Origin: Desulfovibrio sp. DV
GTDB taxonomy: Bacteria > Desulfobacterota > Desulfovibrionia > Desulfovibrionales > Desulfovibrionaceae
Direction of reading: 5' to 3'
DNA: 64,000 nucleotides
Assembly (NCBI RefSeq): GCF_001936595.1
Contig: NZ_MLBG01000002.1
Span: 79,570-143,569, forward strand
Part shown: piece by piece, positions 21,394 to 29,735 of the stretch
Layout of the letters: every line of letters starts with the position of its first letter
Position numbering within the stretch: position 1 is the first letter of the stretch
Notes under the pieces: generated by a model
What the model saw: only the letters and a program-made list of their open reading frames with translations
Database searches by the model: none
Told to the model about the DNA's origin: nothing
Program-made: the position numbers and the translations under genes

Positions 21394-22419
21394 ATGCAGA
21401 CGCGGACCCTGGGAAACACCGGCCTTGCCACCTCGGCCGTCGGCTTTGGCGGCATCCCCATCATCCGGCTGGGGCGCGACGAGGCAGCCGCCTTGCTGCG
21501 CCATGCCGTGGAGCGGGGCATCACCTTTTTCGATACCGCCAATCGGTACATGGACAGCGAAGAGAAGATGGGGCAGGCCTTTGCCGGCATCCGCGACAAG
21601 GTGGTCATTGCCACCAAGACCGGGATGCGCGGGGCCAAGGAAGCCCTTGAAGAGTTGGAACTGAGCCTTACGCGCCTCAAAACCGACTACATCGACCTGT
21701 ACCAGCCGCATCAGGTCTCCAACCCCGAGGAATTTGCCACCTTGATGGGCCCTGGCGGAGCCATGGATGCCCTGGTCAAGGCCCGGGAACAGGGGAAGAT
21801 CCGCCATATCGGCATCACCTCCCACAGCCTGGAAATGGCCCGCAAACTCGTGGCCACGGGTCTTTTCGCCACCATCCAGTTTCCCTACAACATCGTTGAG
21901 ACCGAAGCGGCGGCGGAACTGTTTCCCGAGGCCCTGGCCAGGGACATGGGCATCCTGGTCATGAAGCCCTTTGCCGGCGGGATGCTCGACGACGGCGATC
22001 TGGCCCTGCGCTTTTTGCGCCGCCACCCCGACCTGCTCGTGCTGGCTGGTTGCGACACGGCGGAACAGGTGGATCAGGCTGTGGACGTCTTTTCCGGCGA
22101 CTCGGTCTGGACCGAAGCGGATGCGGCCAAAGCCGAGGGCTATCGCCAGGAGTTGGGATCGCGGTTTTGCCGGCGTTGTGAATACTGCCAGCCCTGTCCC
22201 CAGGGCGTGCGCATCACCTACGCCATGATGTACCGGGTGGTGGCCAAGCGGATGTCTCCGGCCAAGGCCGTGAATTTTGCCGGCGCGACCATGGAGACGG
22301 TGCGCGAGTGCGTGGACTGCGGCGAATGCGCCACGCGCTGTCCCTACAATCTGCCCATCCCGGAGATGTTGCGGGAGTATCTGGCCCTGTACGACAGCCA
22401 TCGGCAGGAGGCTCAGTGA
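21394..22419 (+). CDS. Aldo/keto reductase with C-terminal ferredoxin-type clusters
   Basis: A 341-residue protein. Residues 1-250 form the AKR barrel, with FDTANRYMDSEEKMG containing the catalytic Asp and Tyr, and VIATKTG containing the Lys. The C-terminal part adds cysteine motifs CRRCEYCQPCP and CVDCGECATRCP, which could hold two [4Fe-4S] clusters. This fusion is common in anaerobes, and its substrate is usually unknown. A good ribosome-binding site and its own 83-base gap precede it, and it overlaps pyrE by four bases (GTGA). Confidence 0.92.
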   Translation: MQTRTLGNTGLATSAVGFGGIPIIRLGRDEAAALLRHAVERGITFFDTANRYMDSEEKMGQAFAGIRDKVVIATKTGMRGAKEALEELELSLTRLKTDYIDLYQPHQVSNPEEFATLMGPGGAMDALVKAREQGKIRHIGITSHSLEMARKLVATGLFATIQFPYNIVETEAAAELFPEALARDMGILVMKPFAGGMLDDGDLALRFLRRHPDLLVLAGCDTAEQVDQAVDVFSGDSVWTEADAAKAEGYRQELGSRFCRRCEYCQPCPQGVRITYAMMYRVVAKRMSPAKAVNFAGATMETVRECVDCGECATRCPYNLPIPEMLREYLALYDSHRQEAQ

Positions 22420-23018
22420 CCCCGGCCGGGCCGGCGCTGGCCGAACGTCTCTGGCAGGCCGGGGCGGTCACCGTCTCGGCCGAACCCATCACGCTCAAAT
22501 CCGGGCGGGTGAGCCATGTCTATGTCTCACTGCGCCATTTCGTGTGCAATCCTGGCAATCTGAAGGGGCTTGGCGATGTGTTCGGGACGTGGCTTGGAGA
22601 GCGGCGACTGGCCCTTGGCAGTGTGTCGAGCCTGCTCTCGCCGGTCCTTTGCGGGGCCTTTGCGGCCCGCTTCGGCCTGCCGCTGGCCCTTTTCAGACCG
22701 GACACAGCAGAGAAAGGGCTGGCCGGGCAGGTGTTTGGCGGCGAGGCCGGGCTGCCGGTCGTGTTGCTCGACGACGTGCTCACTTCCGGCGGCACGGCCC
22801 TGGCTGCGGCCCGGGCCTTTGCCGGCCAGGGCCTGGGCGAGGTCTCGCTGTATGTCTTCGTGGACAAGCGGCCAACCGGAATGCGGGCGGCATTTACCCT
22901 GCCTGTGGCCGGGCTGCTGACGCTGACGGAACTGCTCGGCCACGGTCTGGCCGCCGGCCATATCACTGGTCCGGCCGTGGCCTGGGCTGAAGAGGAATTG
23001 GCTTTTTTGGAAGGGTGA
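22416..23018 (+). CDS. pyrE: Orotate phosphoribosyltransferase
   Basis: A 200-residue type I phosphoribosyltransferase. The PRPP-binding motif VVLLDDVLTSGGTAL is clear, with SGRVSHVYVSLR in the N-terminal orotate region. It should convert orotate and PRPP to OMP in pyrimidine synthesis. I chose the GTG at 22416, which has AGGAGG upstream and overlaps the preceding stop. An in-frame start further upstream at 22308 would lie inside the aldo/keto reductase gene. It could be a divergent PRTase paralog, but the motif spacing fits PyrE. Confidence 0.85.
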   Translation: MTPAGPALAERLWQAGAVTVSAEPITLKSGRVSHVYVSLRHFVCNPGNLKGLGDVFGTWLGERRLALGSVSSLLSPVLCGAFAARFGLPLALFRPDTAEKGLAGQVFGGEAGLPVVLLDDVLTSGGTALAAARAFAGQGLGEVSLYVFVDKRPTGMRAAFTLPVAGLLTLTELLGHGLAAGHITGPAVAWAEEELAFLEG

Positions 23019-23023
23019 GCGTG

Positions 23024-23054
23024 CCTTCGCAAGACTATTTCAGTGTTGCGAAGG
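23024..23054 (+). terminator. Hairpin after pyrE
   Basis: CCTTCGCAA (23024-23032) and TTGCGAAGG (23046-23054) form a perfect 9-bp stem just after the pyrE stop. There is no long T run, so it is a weak or Rho-assisted terminator candidate. Confidence 0.45.
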
Positions 23055-23129
23055 GTTGCTTAATGCAGTGCCTTGCCTTTTGCAAATCCAAGGAAATGCC
23101 GCCAAAGGCCGCATACGGGCAGGAAAAAT

Positions 23130-23156
23130 AAAAAAGCGCGAGTTGCCTCGCGCTTT
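23130..23156 (-). terminator. Rho-independent terminator of the tRNA-Ser/SRP RNA unit
   Basis: On the minus strand a perfect 10-bp stem (AAAGCGCGAG/CTCGCGCTTT) with a GCAA tetraloop ends in a run of T, directly after the SRP RNA 3' end. Confidence 0.92.
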
Positions 23157-23159
23157 CAA

Positions 23160-23247
23160 GGGAAGCCGGACACCCGGCTCCAACCGTTACCGCTGCTTCC
23201 TTTCGGACCTGACGGGGTTGGCGGCGAAACCGCCATCCGACTTCCCC
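23160..23247 (-). ncRNA. ffs: 4.5S signal recognition particle RNA (small bacterial type)
   Basis: The minus strand carries the universal SRP domain IV core (GTCAGGTCCGAAAGGAAGCAGC) in the middle of a long hairpin whose ends pair (GGGGAAG at the 5' end with CTTCCC at the 3' end). At about 88 bases it is a short SRP RNA without the Alu domain. It binds Ffh to form the particle that targets membrane proteins. It lies 8 bases after the tRNA-Ser and ends at a strong terminator. Exact ends are estimated from the terminal pairing. Confidence 0.93.
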
Positions 23248-23255
23248 AAAAATCG

Positions 23256-23345
23256 TGGCGGAGAGGGAGGGATTTGAACCCTCGGTACCCGTTAAGGTAC
23301 ATACGATTTCCAATCGTACTCCTTCGGCCGCTCGGACACCTCTCC
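23256..23345 (-). tRNA. tRNA-Ser (anticodon GGA)
   Basis: A complete class II tRNA on the minus strand. The acceptor stem GGAGAGG pairs with CCTCTCC, the discriminator is G and CCA is encoded. The anticodon arm TACGA-TTGGAAA-TCGTA gives GGA (reads UCC/UCU). A long variable arm and the T arm GAGGGTTCAAATCCCTC are present. It lies 8 bases upstream of the SRP RNA. Confidence 0.96.
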
Positions 23346-23357
23346 GCGAAGCACTGC

Positions 23358-23386
23358 TATCTAGCCAAGACCCTTGACCTTGGCAA
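23358..23386 (-). promoter_or_regulatory. Promoter of the tRNA-Ser/SRP RNA unit
   Basis: On the minus strand TTGCCA (23386-23381), 17 bases and TAGATA (23363-23358) lie just upstream of the tRNA 5' end at 23345. This would start transcription only a few bases before the mature tRNA. Confidence 0.6.
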
Positions 23387-23400
23387 GTGAAAAATGCTGC

Positions 23401-24294
23401 CTAGGCCAATTTTTTTCCGGTCAGCACTTCGTAGGCCGTCAGATACTTTTCCTGGGTCCGGGTCATGACGTCCTCAGGCAGGCGCGGCGCCGGCGGCTGC
23501 TTGGAAAAACCGACAGAGGTCAGCCAGTCGCGCAGATACTGCTTGTCGTAGCTCGGCTGGGACTTGCCGGCCACGTAGCCCTCGGCCGGCCAGAAGCGCG
23601 AGGAGTCCGGGGTAAGGACCTCGTCGATCAGAATCAGCTCGTCGCCGAGCAGGCCGAATTCAAACTTGGTGTCGGCGATGATGATGCCGCGCTCCCGGGC
23701 AAAGTCCCGGGCCTTGGCGTACATGGCCAGACTGACTGCTTCAACCTTGTCGAAAAGAGCGGTTCCCAGGAGCTTCCTGGCCGCGTCCCGGGTGATGTTC
23801 TCGTCATGGGACCCGAGTTCGGCTTTGGTCGACGGCGTGAAAATGGGTTCGGGCAGGATCTGTGATTCCACCAGCCCGGCCGGCAGGGCGTGGCCGCAGA
23901 CGGTGCCGGTGGCCTGATAGTCCTTAAGCCCCGAGCCGGTGATAAAGCCGCGCACGATGCACTCGATGGGCAGCGGCTTGGCCTTTTTGGCCACAACCGC
24001 CCGCCCGGCCAGATCGTCGGCATAGGGGGCAAGCGGGGCTGGAAATTCGGCCGTGGTCGTGGCCAGCAAATGGTTCGGGATCAGGTCCTTGAACATTTCC
24101 ATCCAAAAAAGGGTGATCTGGTTGAGGATCACGCCCTTAAGCGGGATGGGGTCGGGCATGATGACGTCGTAGGCCGAGATGCGGTCGGTGGTGACGATTA
24201 AAAGGCTTTCCGGGGACAGCTCGTAGATGTCGCGGACCTTGCCGCGCGAGAGCAGGGGATAGGCCTTGATGTCGGTTTCAATGACGGCGTGCAT
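23401..24294 (-). CDS. purC: Phosphoribosylaminoimidazole-succinocarboxamide synthase
   Basis: A 297-residue SAICAR synthetase of purine synthesis, joining CAIR and aspartate with ATP. Family motifs are visible: LLSRGKVRDIYE at the N-terminus (ATP site), VTTDRISAYDVIMPDPIP, ECIVRGFITGSG and DTKFEFG. The ATG at 24294 has GAGGAAG upstream; an in-frame start 11 codons earlier lies inside hisD. Length matches the longer bacterial/yeast-like PurC type. It is 14 bases downstream of hisD on the same strand. Confidence 0.96.
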   Translation of the reverse strand: MHAVIETDIKAYPLLSRGKVRDIYELSPESLLIVTTDRISAYDVIMPDPIPLKGVILNQITLFWMEMFKDLIPNHLLATTTAEFPAPLAPYADDLAGRAVVAKKAKPLPIECIVRGFITGSGLKDYQATGTVCGHALPAGLVESQILPEPIFTPSTKAELGSHDENITRDAARKLLGTALFDKVEAVSLAMYAKARDFARERGIIIADTKFEFGLLGDELILIDEVLTPDSSRFWPAEGYVAGKSQPSYDKQYLRDWLTSVGFSKQPPAPRLPEDVMTRTQEKYLTAYEVLTGKKLA

Positions 24295-24308
24295 GATGAC
24301 TTCCTCGC

Positions 24309-25616
24309 TTAGGCTTTGAAGCGGCATTCCACGCTGCGGGCGTGGGCTTCGAGATTTTCAAGCCGGGCCAGCCGGGCGATCTTGGCGCCATGGGCGGCGA
24401 CATAGCCCGGCGCGGCGGCAATGAGGCTGGTTTTCTTGGTAAAGGTCGCGACCGACAGGGCCGAGGAGAACCGGGCCGTGCCCATGGTCGGCAGCACATG
24501 GTTGGGGCCGGCAAAGTAATCTCCAACCGGTTCCGGGCAGTGGTGGCCCATAAAGACCGCCCCGGCGTGGCGTATCTGGCCCACATGCGCCCAGGGATCG
24601 GCCACGCACAGCTCGAAGTGTTCCGGCGCGATGGCGTTGATCAAGTCCATGCCGACGGTCATGTCCGGCACGGCCACCAACGCCCCGAAGTGGCGAAGCG
24701 AGGCTGCGGCAATGTCGTTACGCGGCAGATCGGCCAACTGGCGGGAAAGGGCCGCGCACACGGCGTCGAGCAGGGCCGTATCGTCGCTCAGGCACACGGC
24801 CGCAGCCATGGGGTCGTGCTCGGCCTGGGAGAGCATGTCGGCAGCCAGCCAGTCCGGGTTGGCCGTGGCATCGGCCAGGATGGCGATTTCACTTGGCCCG
24901 GCAATCATATCGATGCCGATGCGGCCGATCAACAGCCGCTTGGCCGTGGTGACGTAGATGTTGCCCGGCCCGACCACCACGTCCACCGGAGCGATGGAGG
25001 CCGTGCCGTAGGCCAGGGCGGCAATGGCCCAGGCGCTGCCCACCCTGTAGACTTCGGTGACGCCGCACACAGCGGCCGCGGCCAGGATGTACGGATTGAG
25101 CGTGCCGTCGGCCCGGGGCGGGGAGACGACCACAATGCGCGGCACGCCGGCCACCCGGGCCGGGATGGTATTCATGAGCAGGCTGGAAATAAGCGGGGTT
25201 TCGCCGCCGCGCCCGCCCGGGACGTAGCAGCCGGCCGCATCCACCGGGGTGACGATCTGGCCGAGCATGGTGCCGTCGGCAGAGGGCACCCACCAGGATT
25301 GTTCCTTCTGGCGTTCGTGGAAGGACCGGATATTGGCGGCGGCTTCCTCGATAATGGCCAGATCTGCGGCCGGGATGGCCTCGCGGCCGGCCAGGATGTC
25401 GGCCTCGGCCACGCGCAGGCAGTCGGTGGCAAAGCCTTTGCAGTCGAAATCGCGGGTCAGGTCCACCAGGGCGTCATCACCGCGGGCGGCCACGTCGGCC
25501 AGGATGCGCTCGACTTTCTGGGCAGCGTCGCCGGCAGCTTCCTCGCGTGTGGCGAGCAGGGAGCGAAGGGGTCCGAAGTCGCCAGGACCCGTGACGGTAA
25601 AACGGGGGCAGGGCAT
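24309..25616 (-). CDS. hisD: Histidinol dehydrogenase
   Basis: A 435-residue zinc enzyme performing the last two oxidations of histidine synthesis. Signature stretches are seen in order: GCYVPGGRGGETPLISS, VDVVVGPGNIYVTTAK, GPSEIAILAD, SQAEHDP (zinc-ligand Gln and His) and APEHFELC. The length is normal. It precedes purC in an apparent two-gene unit, and no other his genes are in the window. An upstream copy of the dispersed hairpin repeat lies between it and the CCA gene. Confidence 0.96.
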   Translation of the reverse strand: MPCPRFTVTGPGDFGPLRSLLATREEAAGDAAQKVERILADVAARGDDALVDLTRDFDCKGFATDCLRVAEADILAGREAIPAADLAIIEEAAANIRSFHERQKEQSWWVPSADGTMLGQIVTPVDAAGCYVPGGRGGETPLISSLLMNTIPARVAGVPRIVVVSPPRADGTLNPYILAAAAVCGVTEVYRVGSAWAIAALAYGTASIAPVDVVVGPGNIYVTTAKRLLIGRIGIDMIAGPSEIAILADATANPDWLAADMLSQAEHDPMAAAVCLSDDTALLDAVCAALSRQLADLPRNDIAAASLRHFGALVAVPDMTVGMDLINAIAPEHFELCVADPWAHVGQIRHAGAVFMGHHCPEPVGDYFAGPNHVLPTMGTARFSSALSVATFTKKTSLIAAAPGYVAAHGAKIARLARLENLEAHARSVECRFKA

Positions 25617-25728
25617 GGGAGTATCCTTGGACTTGGCATTGATTGAAGGTGACGGGTGAAGCGACCCAATTTAGGCCCAAGCGCAGCAAATGTCGAGACA
25701 CGTCCCGGCCGGGGAAGTGCAAGAAGAG

Positions 25729-25800
25729 AAGACAGAAGATGCCTCCGGCGGCCGGGGCCTGAGGCCCCCGGACCCCCCAACGGGAAAAGTTTTTAGGGGG
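25729..25800 (-). repeat. Dispersed intergenic hairpin repeat, copy A
   Basis: Read on the minus strand: a GGGGGGTCCGGGGG left part, a hairpin GGGGCC-TCA-GGCCCC (25768-25754) and the invariant right part GGCCGCCGGAGGC (25753-25741), followed by a TCTTC-rich tail. It lies past the 3' end of the minus-strand CCA gene. Three more copies occur at 40178, 62733 and 62862. Confidence 0.8.
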
Positions 25801-25894
25801 TTTGGGCGCTGGGCGGCAATCCGGTCGGCCGTTGGCAGGGACAGCCGAAGCACGCGCTTGGCGGGAACCACCGTTGTTCAGGCTGCTTTCATGA

Positions 25895-28637
25895 TCAACT
25901 CCCGGAGGACGCAGGTTCCTCGGGCAACTGACAGCGCTCCCCGCCCGCAGGACGCTCCAGGATGGGAGCGATCGGTTCGCCCCGGGCCAGACGCCTGGCC
26001 AGTTCGAGTTGCTCGGCCCGGCACACGGCCTGGCCGTCAATGGCCGCCCCAAGCACCCGGTGCAGGATGTCGGCATAGCGGGGGCCGGCTTCGACGCCGA
26101 GCTTCTTGAGGTCGTTGCCCGTCACCTCCACCCGCTTGTGGCGCAGCGTGGTCAGGTGCATGGACACATATTTCTGGAGCGGCTCCCGGGGATTTCGGGC
26201 CATGAGATAGAGCGCGCCCTCCAGGGGCAGCGGCTCGAGCAGGAAATAGAGCTCGGACAACGGCCCCTTGTGGTATTCCCAGTTGAAAATACCCTGGGCC
26301 GTGTCGCGAATCTGCTGGCGCAGGGCTGCGATGTCGCCGGCCACGCGCTTGGAGAAGTTGAGCCGCCGGGCAATAATGGCGAACTGTTCCGGGTCAAGGC
26401 CGGTGCAAAGGGCCAGGAAATAGAGCAGCCAGACTTGCGGCTGGGGCTCGATATAAAGCAGGCGGTACCAGTTGACCACGTTTTCCACTTCCAGGAGCAC
26501 GGCTTCCTTGGACGGGGTCAGCGCCAGCAGCGGATGGACGGCGGCCAAGAGCTTGTAGTCCTGCATCCGGCGCAGGCAGGACAGCGGGGTCTTCTCTTCG
26601 AAAATAATCCGCAATTCATGCATGACCCGGGAACCGGACAGCTTGTGGAAGAAGCTGTGGCGCACGGCGTTTTTGATCAGCCGGTCGGTCTGGCCGCCGA
26701 TACGGAAGCCGAAGCGCTCGCTGAAGCGGATGGCCCGCACGATGCGGGTCGGGTCTTCGACAAAGCTCAGGGAATGGAGCACCCGCAGCACCCGGTCCTT
26801 GATGTCGCGCTGGGCACCGAAGAAATCCACCAGATCGCCGAAAACGGTCCGGGGACAGATGCACGGCCAGGGCATTGACCGTGAAGTCCCGGCGGTAGAG
26901 GTCCATCTTGATCGAGGAAAGCTCGACCGTGGGCAACGCGGCCGGGTATTCGTAGTATTCGAGCCGGGCCGTGGCCACGTCCACGCGCTGGCCGTCGGGC
27001 AGGATGATGACAGCGGTCTTGAACTTGGGATGGGCCTTGTAGCGGCCGCCGTAGACCCGGGCCATTTCGGCGGCAAAGGCGATGCCGTCACCCTCGACCA
27101 CCAGATCCACGTCGAAATTGGGGAGCTTGAGCAGCAGGTCCCGGACAAAGCCGCCGACGACATAGACGGCCTGGCCGCGCTCGTGCCCCAGGGCACCGGC
27201 CTTCTGGAGGAGTTCCAGAAGTTTTTTGGGCAGCCGTTCGCGCAAAATACCGCCGATATTGCGCTCTTTTTTGCGCTCGGGCAGCAGGGCCTCGGGGATG
27301 CGGGCCGGCTCCTTGACCAGGGTGTTGACCAGATCCGTGCGGGTGACGACGCCGGTCAGCTTGCCGTCTTCCACCACCGGGGCCAGGCGCTGGCGGCGGC
27401 CGAGGATGATCTCCATGACGGCGTAGAGATCGGTGTCCGGGGTGATCACGGCCGGGTCGCGGATCATGTAGTCGCCGACCGGCACCTCGCCGAGGCCATG
27501 GTTGATGGCCTTGTCCATGATGTCATGCTCGATGACCCCGACACAGCGCCGGCTGCCCTTGGCTACCACGGGCAGGGCTTTTAGGCCGTAGCGGGTCATG
27601 ATCTCCTCGGCCCGGCGCATGGTGGCGGTATCCTCGATGGACACGGCCGGCTTGCTCATGAGCTGTCTGGCGTGGACCTGCGGATTGATCTGGGAATAGA
27701 GCAGGCCGAAGAGTTCCTCGCGCACCTGGGTCAGGGTCATATTCTTGATGGAGGCCGAGGCGGCGTAGGGATGGCCGCCGCCGCCGAGCGAGGCGCAAAT
27801 CTTGCCCACGTCCACGTCCGGGGTGCGCGAGCGGGCGACAAGATGCACCCGGTCGTTCATAAGCCCGATGGCGAAAAGGACGCGCAGGTTTTCCATGTCC
27901 AGGAACTTGTGCACGAGCAGGGCGAAATCGCCGATGTACTGATCAGACGTGGCCTCGGCAATGACCACTTCCACGCCGTTTATGTCGTGGGTCTGGGCCG
28001 TCTCGATGAGCTGGCTCATGATGGTGATCTGCTCCGAGGACAATTCCCGGGTCATGAGGTCGGCAATGACCCCGACGTCCATGCCCCGGGCCCGCAACCA
28101 GGCGGCGGCAGCCAGATCGTGCTCGGTGGTGGAGGCGAAGGTGAACGAGCCCGTGTCCTCATACATGCCAAGGCCGAGGATGGTGGCCTCATCCGGGGTG
28201 AGCGTCAGGTCGCGCTCCATGATCTCGGCCATGAGGATGGCCGTGGTGGAGCCCCAGTTCTTGACCACGGAGGTTTCGGCGGCCACGTCCTCGTCGGTGT
28301 CGGGATGGTGGTCGTAGCAGTGGATGACAAGCCCCGGGGTGTCAAAGACCGGTTCGATATGGGGCACCCGGGAACGCTGGCGGGTGTCGACCATGACGAG
28401 CGTGCGCACACTGTCCGGATCGATTTCCTTGAAGTTCTTGAAATTGAACATGTAGGTGGCGCTTTGGATGAAAAAGTGCCGGAGATTTTTTTCCTGGCTG
28501 CCCGGGAAAATCAGGGTCGCGCCGGGGTAGAGCTTGCCGGCGGCGATGATGGCGGCCAGACAGTCGAAATCGGCGTTGGCGTGGCCGGTAATGATCGTGG
28601 GCGCAACGAGCAGGTCGGGTTTGGACGGGGAACTCAT
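25895..28637 (-). pseudogene. DHH-CBS-CCA-adding enzyme fusion, frameshifted
   Basis: One gene of about 913 codons split by a frameshift. The N-terminal DHH/DHHA1 phosphoesterase part (residues 1-310) has TGHANADFDCL, VDTRQRS, CYDHHPDTDED and GGGGHPYAAS. Two CBS motifs follow (about 315-440). Then comes a class II CCA-adding/poly(A) polymerase domain with VVGGFVRDLLL and the catalytic NFDVDLVVEGD. Frame is lost after HLSPDRF at TTTT (plus-strand AAAA at 26848-26851). Removing one T gives HLSPDRFGDLVDFFGAQRDI and runs on to 25895. Fusions of this type, with the C-terminal domain maturing tRNA 3' ends, are known in Desulfovibrio-like bacteria and Aquificales. A sequencing error is likely, because everything else is intact. 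Confidence 0.87.
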
Positions 28638-28640
28638 AGA

Positions 28641-28656
28641 TAAAGTATCGCTTTAA
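28641..28656 (-). promoter_or_regulatory. Palindrome TTAAAGCGATACTTTA before the CCA gene
   Basis: A 16-base palindrome that overlaps the xerD stop codon and ends 4 bases before the ATG at 28637. A near-identical palindrome (one base different) lies upstream of adenine deaminase at 38962-38978. It may be a shared operator; function is unknown. Confidence 0.35.
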
Positions 28657-29588
28657 CCTTTGTCCCGTTCACGGGACCTGGGGTGATGGGCGCGGTGGAC
28701 GGCGAGCAGACGGCCGGCCTGGACATGGGTATAGATTTCCGTGGCGCTGATGTCGGCATGGCCAAGGAGCATCTGCACGGTGCGCAGGTCGGCCCCGCCG
28801 TCAAGCAGATGGGTGGCAAAGGAATGGCGCAGGCTGTGGGGCGAAATGCGGGTGGAGACGTTTGAGGCCAGGGCGTAGCGTTTGATGCCCTTCCAGACCG
28901 CCTGCCGGGTCAGGCCCCGGCCGGAGCGGTTGAGGAATACATGCTGGTCCTTGGGGGAAAACGCGCCGCGCACCGTGGCTATATAGGTGGAAAGAAACTC
29001 CATGGCCAGGGCGTGGATGGGGGTCAGGCGTTCCTTGGCCCCCTTGCCGAAGACTCGAAGCAACCCGGCCTGGGCGTCAAAATCGCCCAGGGTCAGGCCA
29101 ACCAGCTCCGAGACGCGAAGCCCGGCGGCATAGAGCAGCTCAAGCATGGTCCGGTCGCGGTAGCCAAGGGGTGTGGTCGTGTCCGGTGCATCGAGCAGGC
29201 GCGCCACTTCCTCGCGGGACAGCACGTCAGGGAGCAGGCGCGGCAGCTTGGGATTCTCGATAAGCGCCGCCGGGGAGCCGGGCAGCCAGGACTCGTCTGC
29301 GGCAAAGGCGAAAAAGCCGCGCAGGGCCGAAAGATGCCGGGCCAGGGAACGACTGGCCAGCCCCCGGGACCGCAGATGCATGAGATAGAGCAGCACGGTC
29401 TCGTCGCTGGTGCCCTCCAGCGTTCCGGCGTGGTCGTTTAAAAAAGTTAAAAAACCTGTAATGTCGGTTGAATAGGCGAGTATGGAATGTTCGGACAGTC
29501 CCTTGGACACCACCAGATGTTCCAGGTAGCGGTCGACCCAGGGATGGGCCGGCCGGGGTGGGACAGGGGGCGTGTCGTGGGTGGTCAT
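28653..29588 (-). CDS. xerD: Tyrosine recombinase XerC/XerD
   Basis: A 311-residue site-specific recombinase. The N-terminal SAM-like domain (about 15-105) is followed by the catalytic domain with all residues in place: Arg in AAGLRVSELVGL, Lys in GKGAKER, HxxR in HSLRHSFATHLL, His in LLGHADI and the nucleophile Tyr in EIYTHV. It should resolve chromosome dimers at dif; no dif site was found in the window. XerD is favoured over XerC by overall pattern, but this is not certain. The ATG at 29588 was chosen over 29630 because it fits the family start. It lies upstream of the CCA gene on the same strand. Confidence 0.92.
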   Translation of the reverse strand: MTTHDTPPVPPRPAHPWVDRYLEHLVVSKGLSEHSILAYSTDITGFLTFLNDHAGTLEGTSDETVLLYLMHLRSRGLASRSLARHLSALRGFFAFAADESWLPGSPAALIENPKLPRLLPDVLSREEVARLLDAPDTTTPLGYRDRTMLELLYAAGLRVSELVGLTLGDFDAQAGLLRVFGKGAKERLTPIHALAMEFLSTYIATVRGAFSPKDQHVFLNRSGRGLTRQAVWKGIKRYALASNVSTRISPHSLRHSFATHLLDGGADLRTVQMLLGHADISATEIYTHVQAGRLLAVHRAHHPRSRERDKG

Positions 29589-29735
29589 GGGAGCGATTAA
29601 ATACCTTGGCACGGTTTTGCCCGGCCGCAAACGGGCGGCCGGGCCGGGTCAGACGGCTTGACACGGGCTTTTGCTCTTCATTACTGTAACCGGCCTGCCG
29701 CCGCAAGGCGGGGACACACGCCCAAAGGAGCCGTC

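Noticed and set aside
23056..23390. Small open frames across the tRNA-Ser and SRP RNA
   Set aside because: They run through two stable RNA genes on the opposite strand and are not coding.
24342..25646. 434-codon plus-strand open frame opposite hisD
   Set aside because: Shadow of hisD; Gly/His/Arg-rich translation without any recognisable domain.
28653..29588. Integrase of a mobile element
   Set aside because: The recombinase has the XerC/XerD layout, is next to housekeeping genes and has no attachment repeats or cargo, so a chromosomal Xer protein is the better call.
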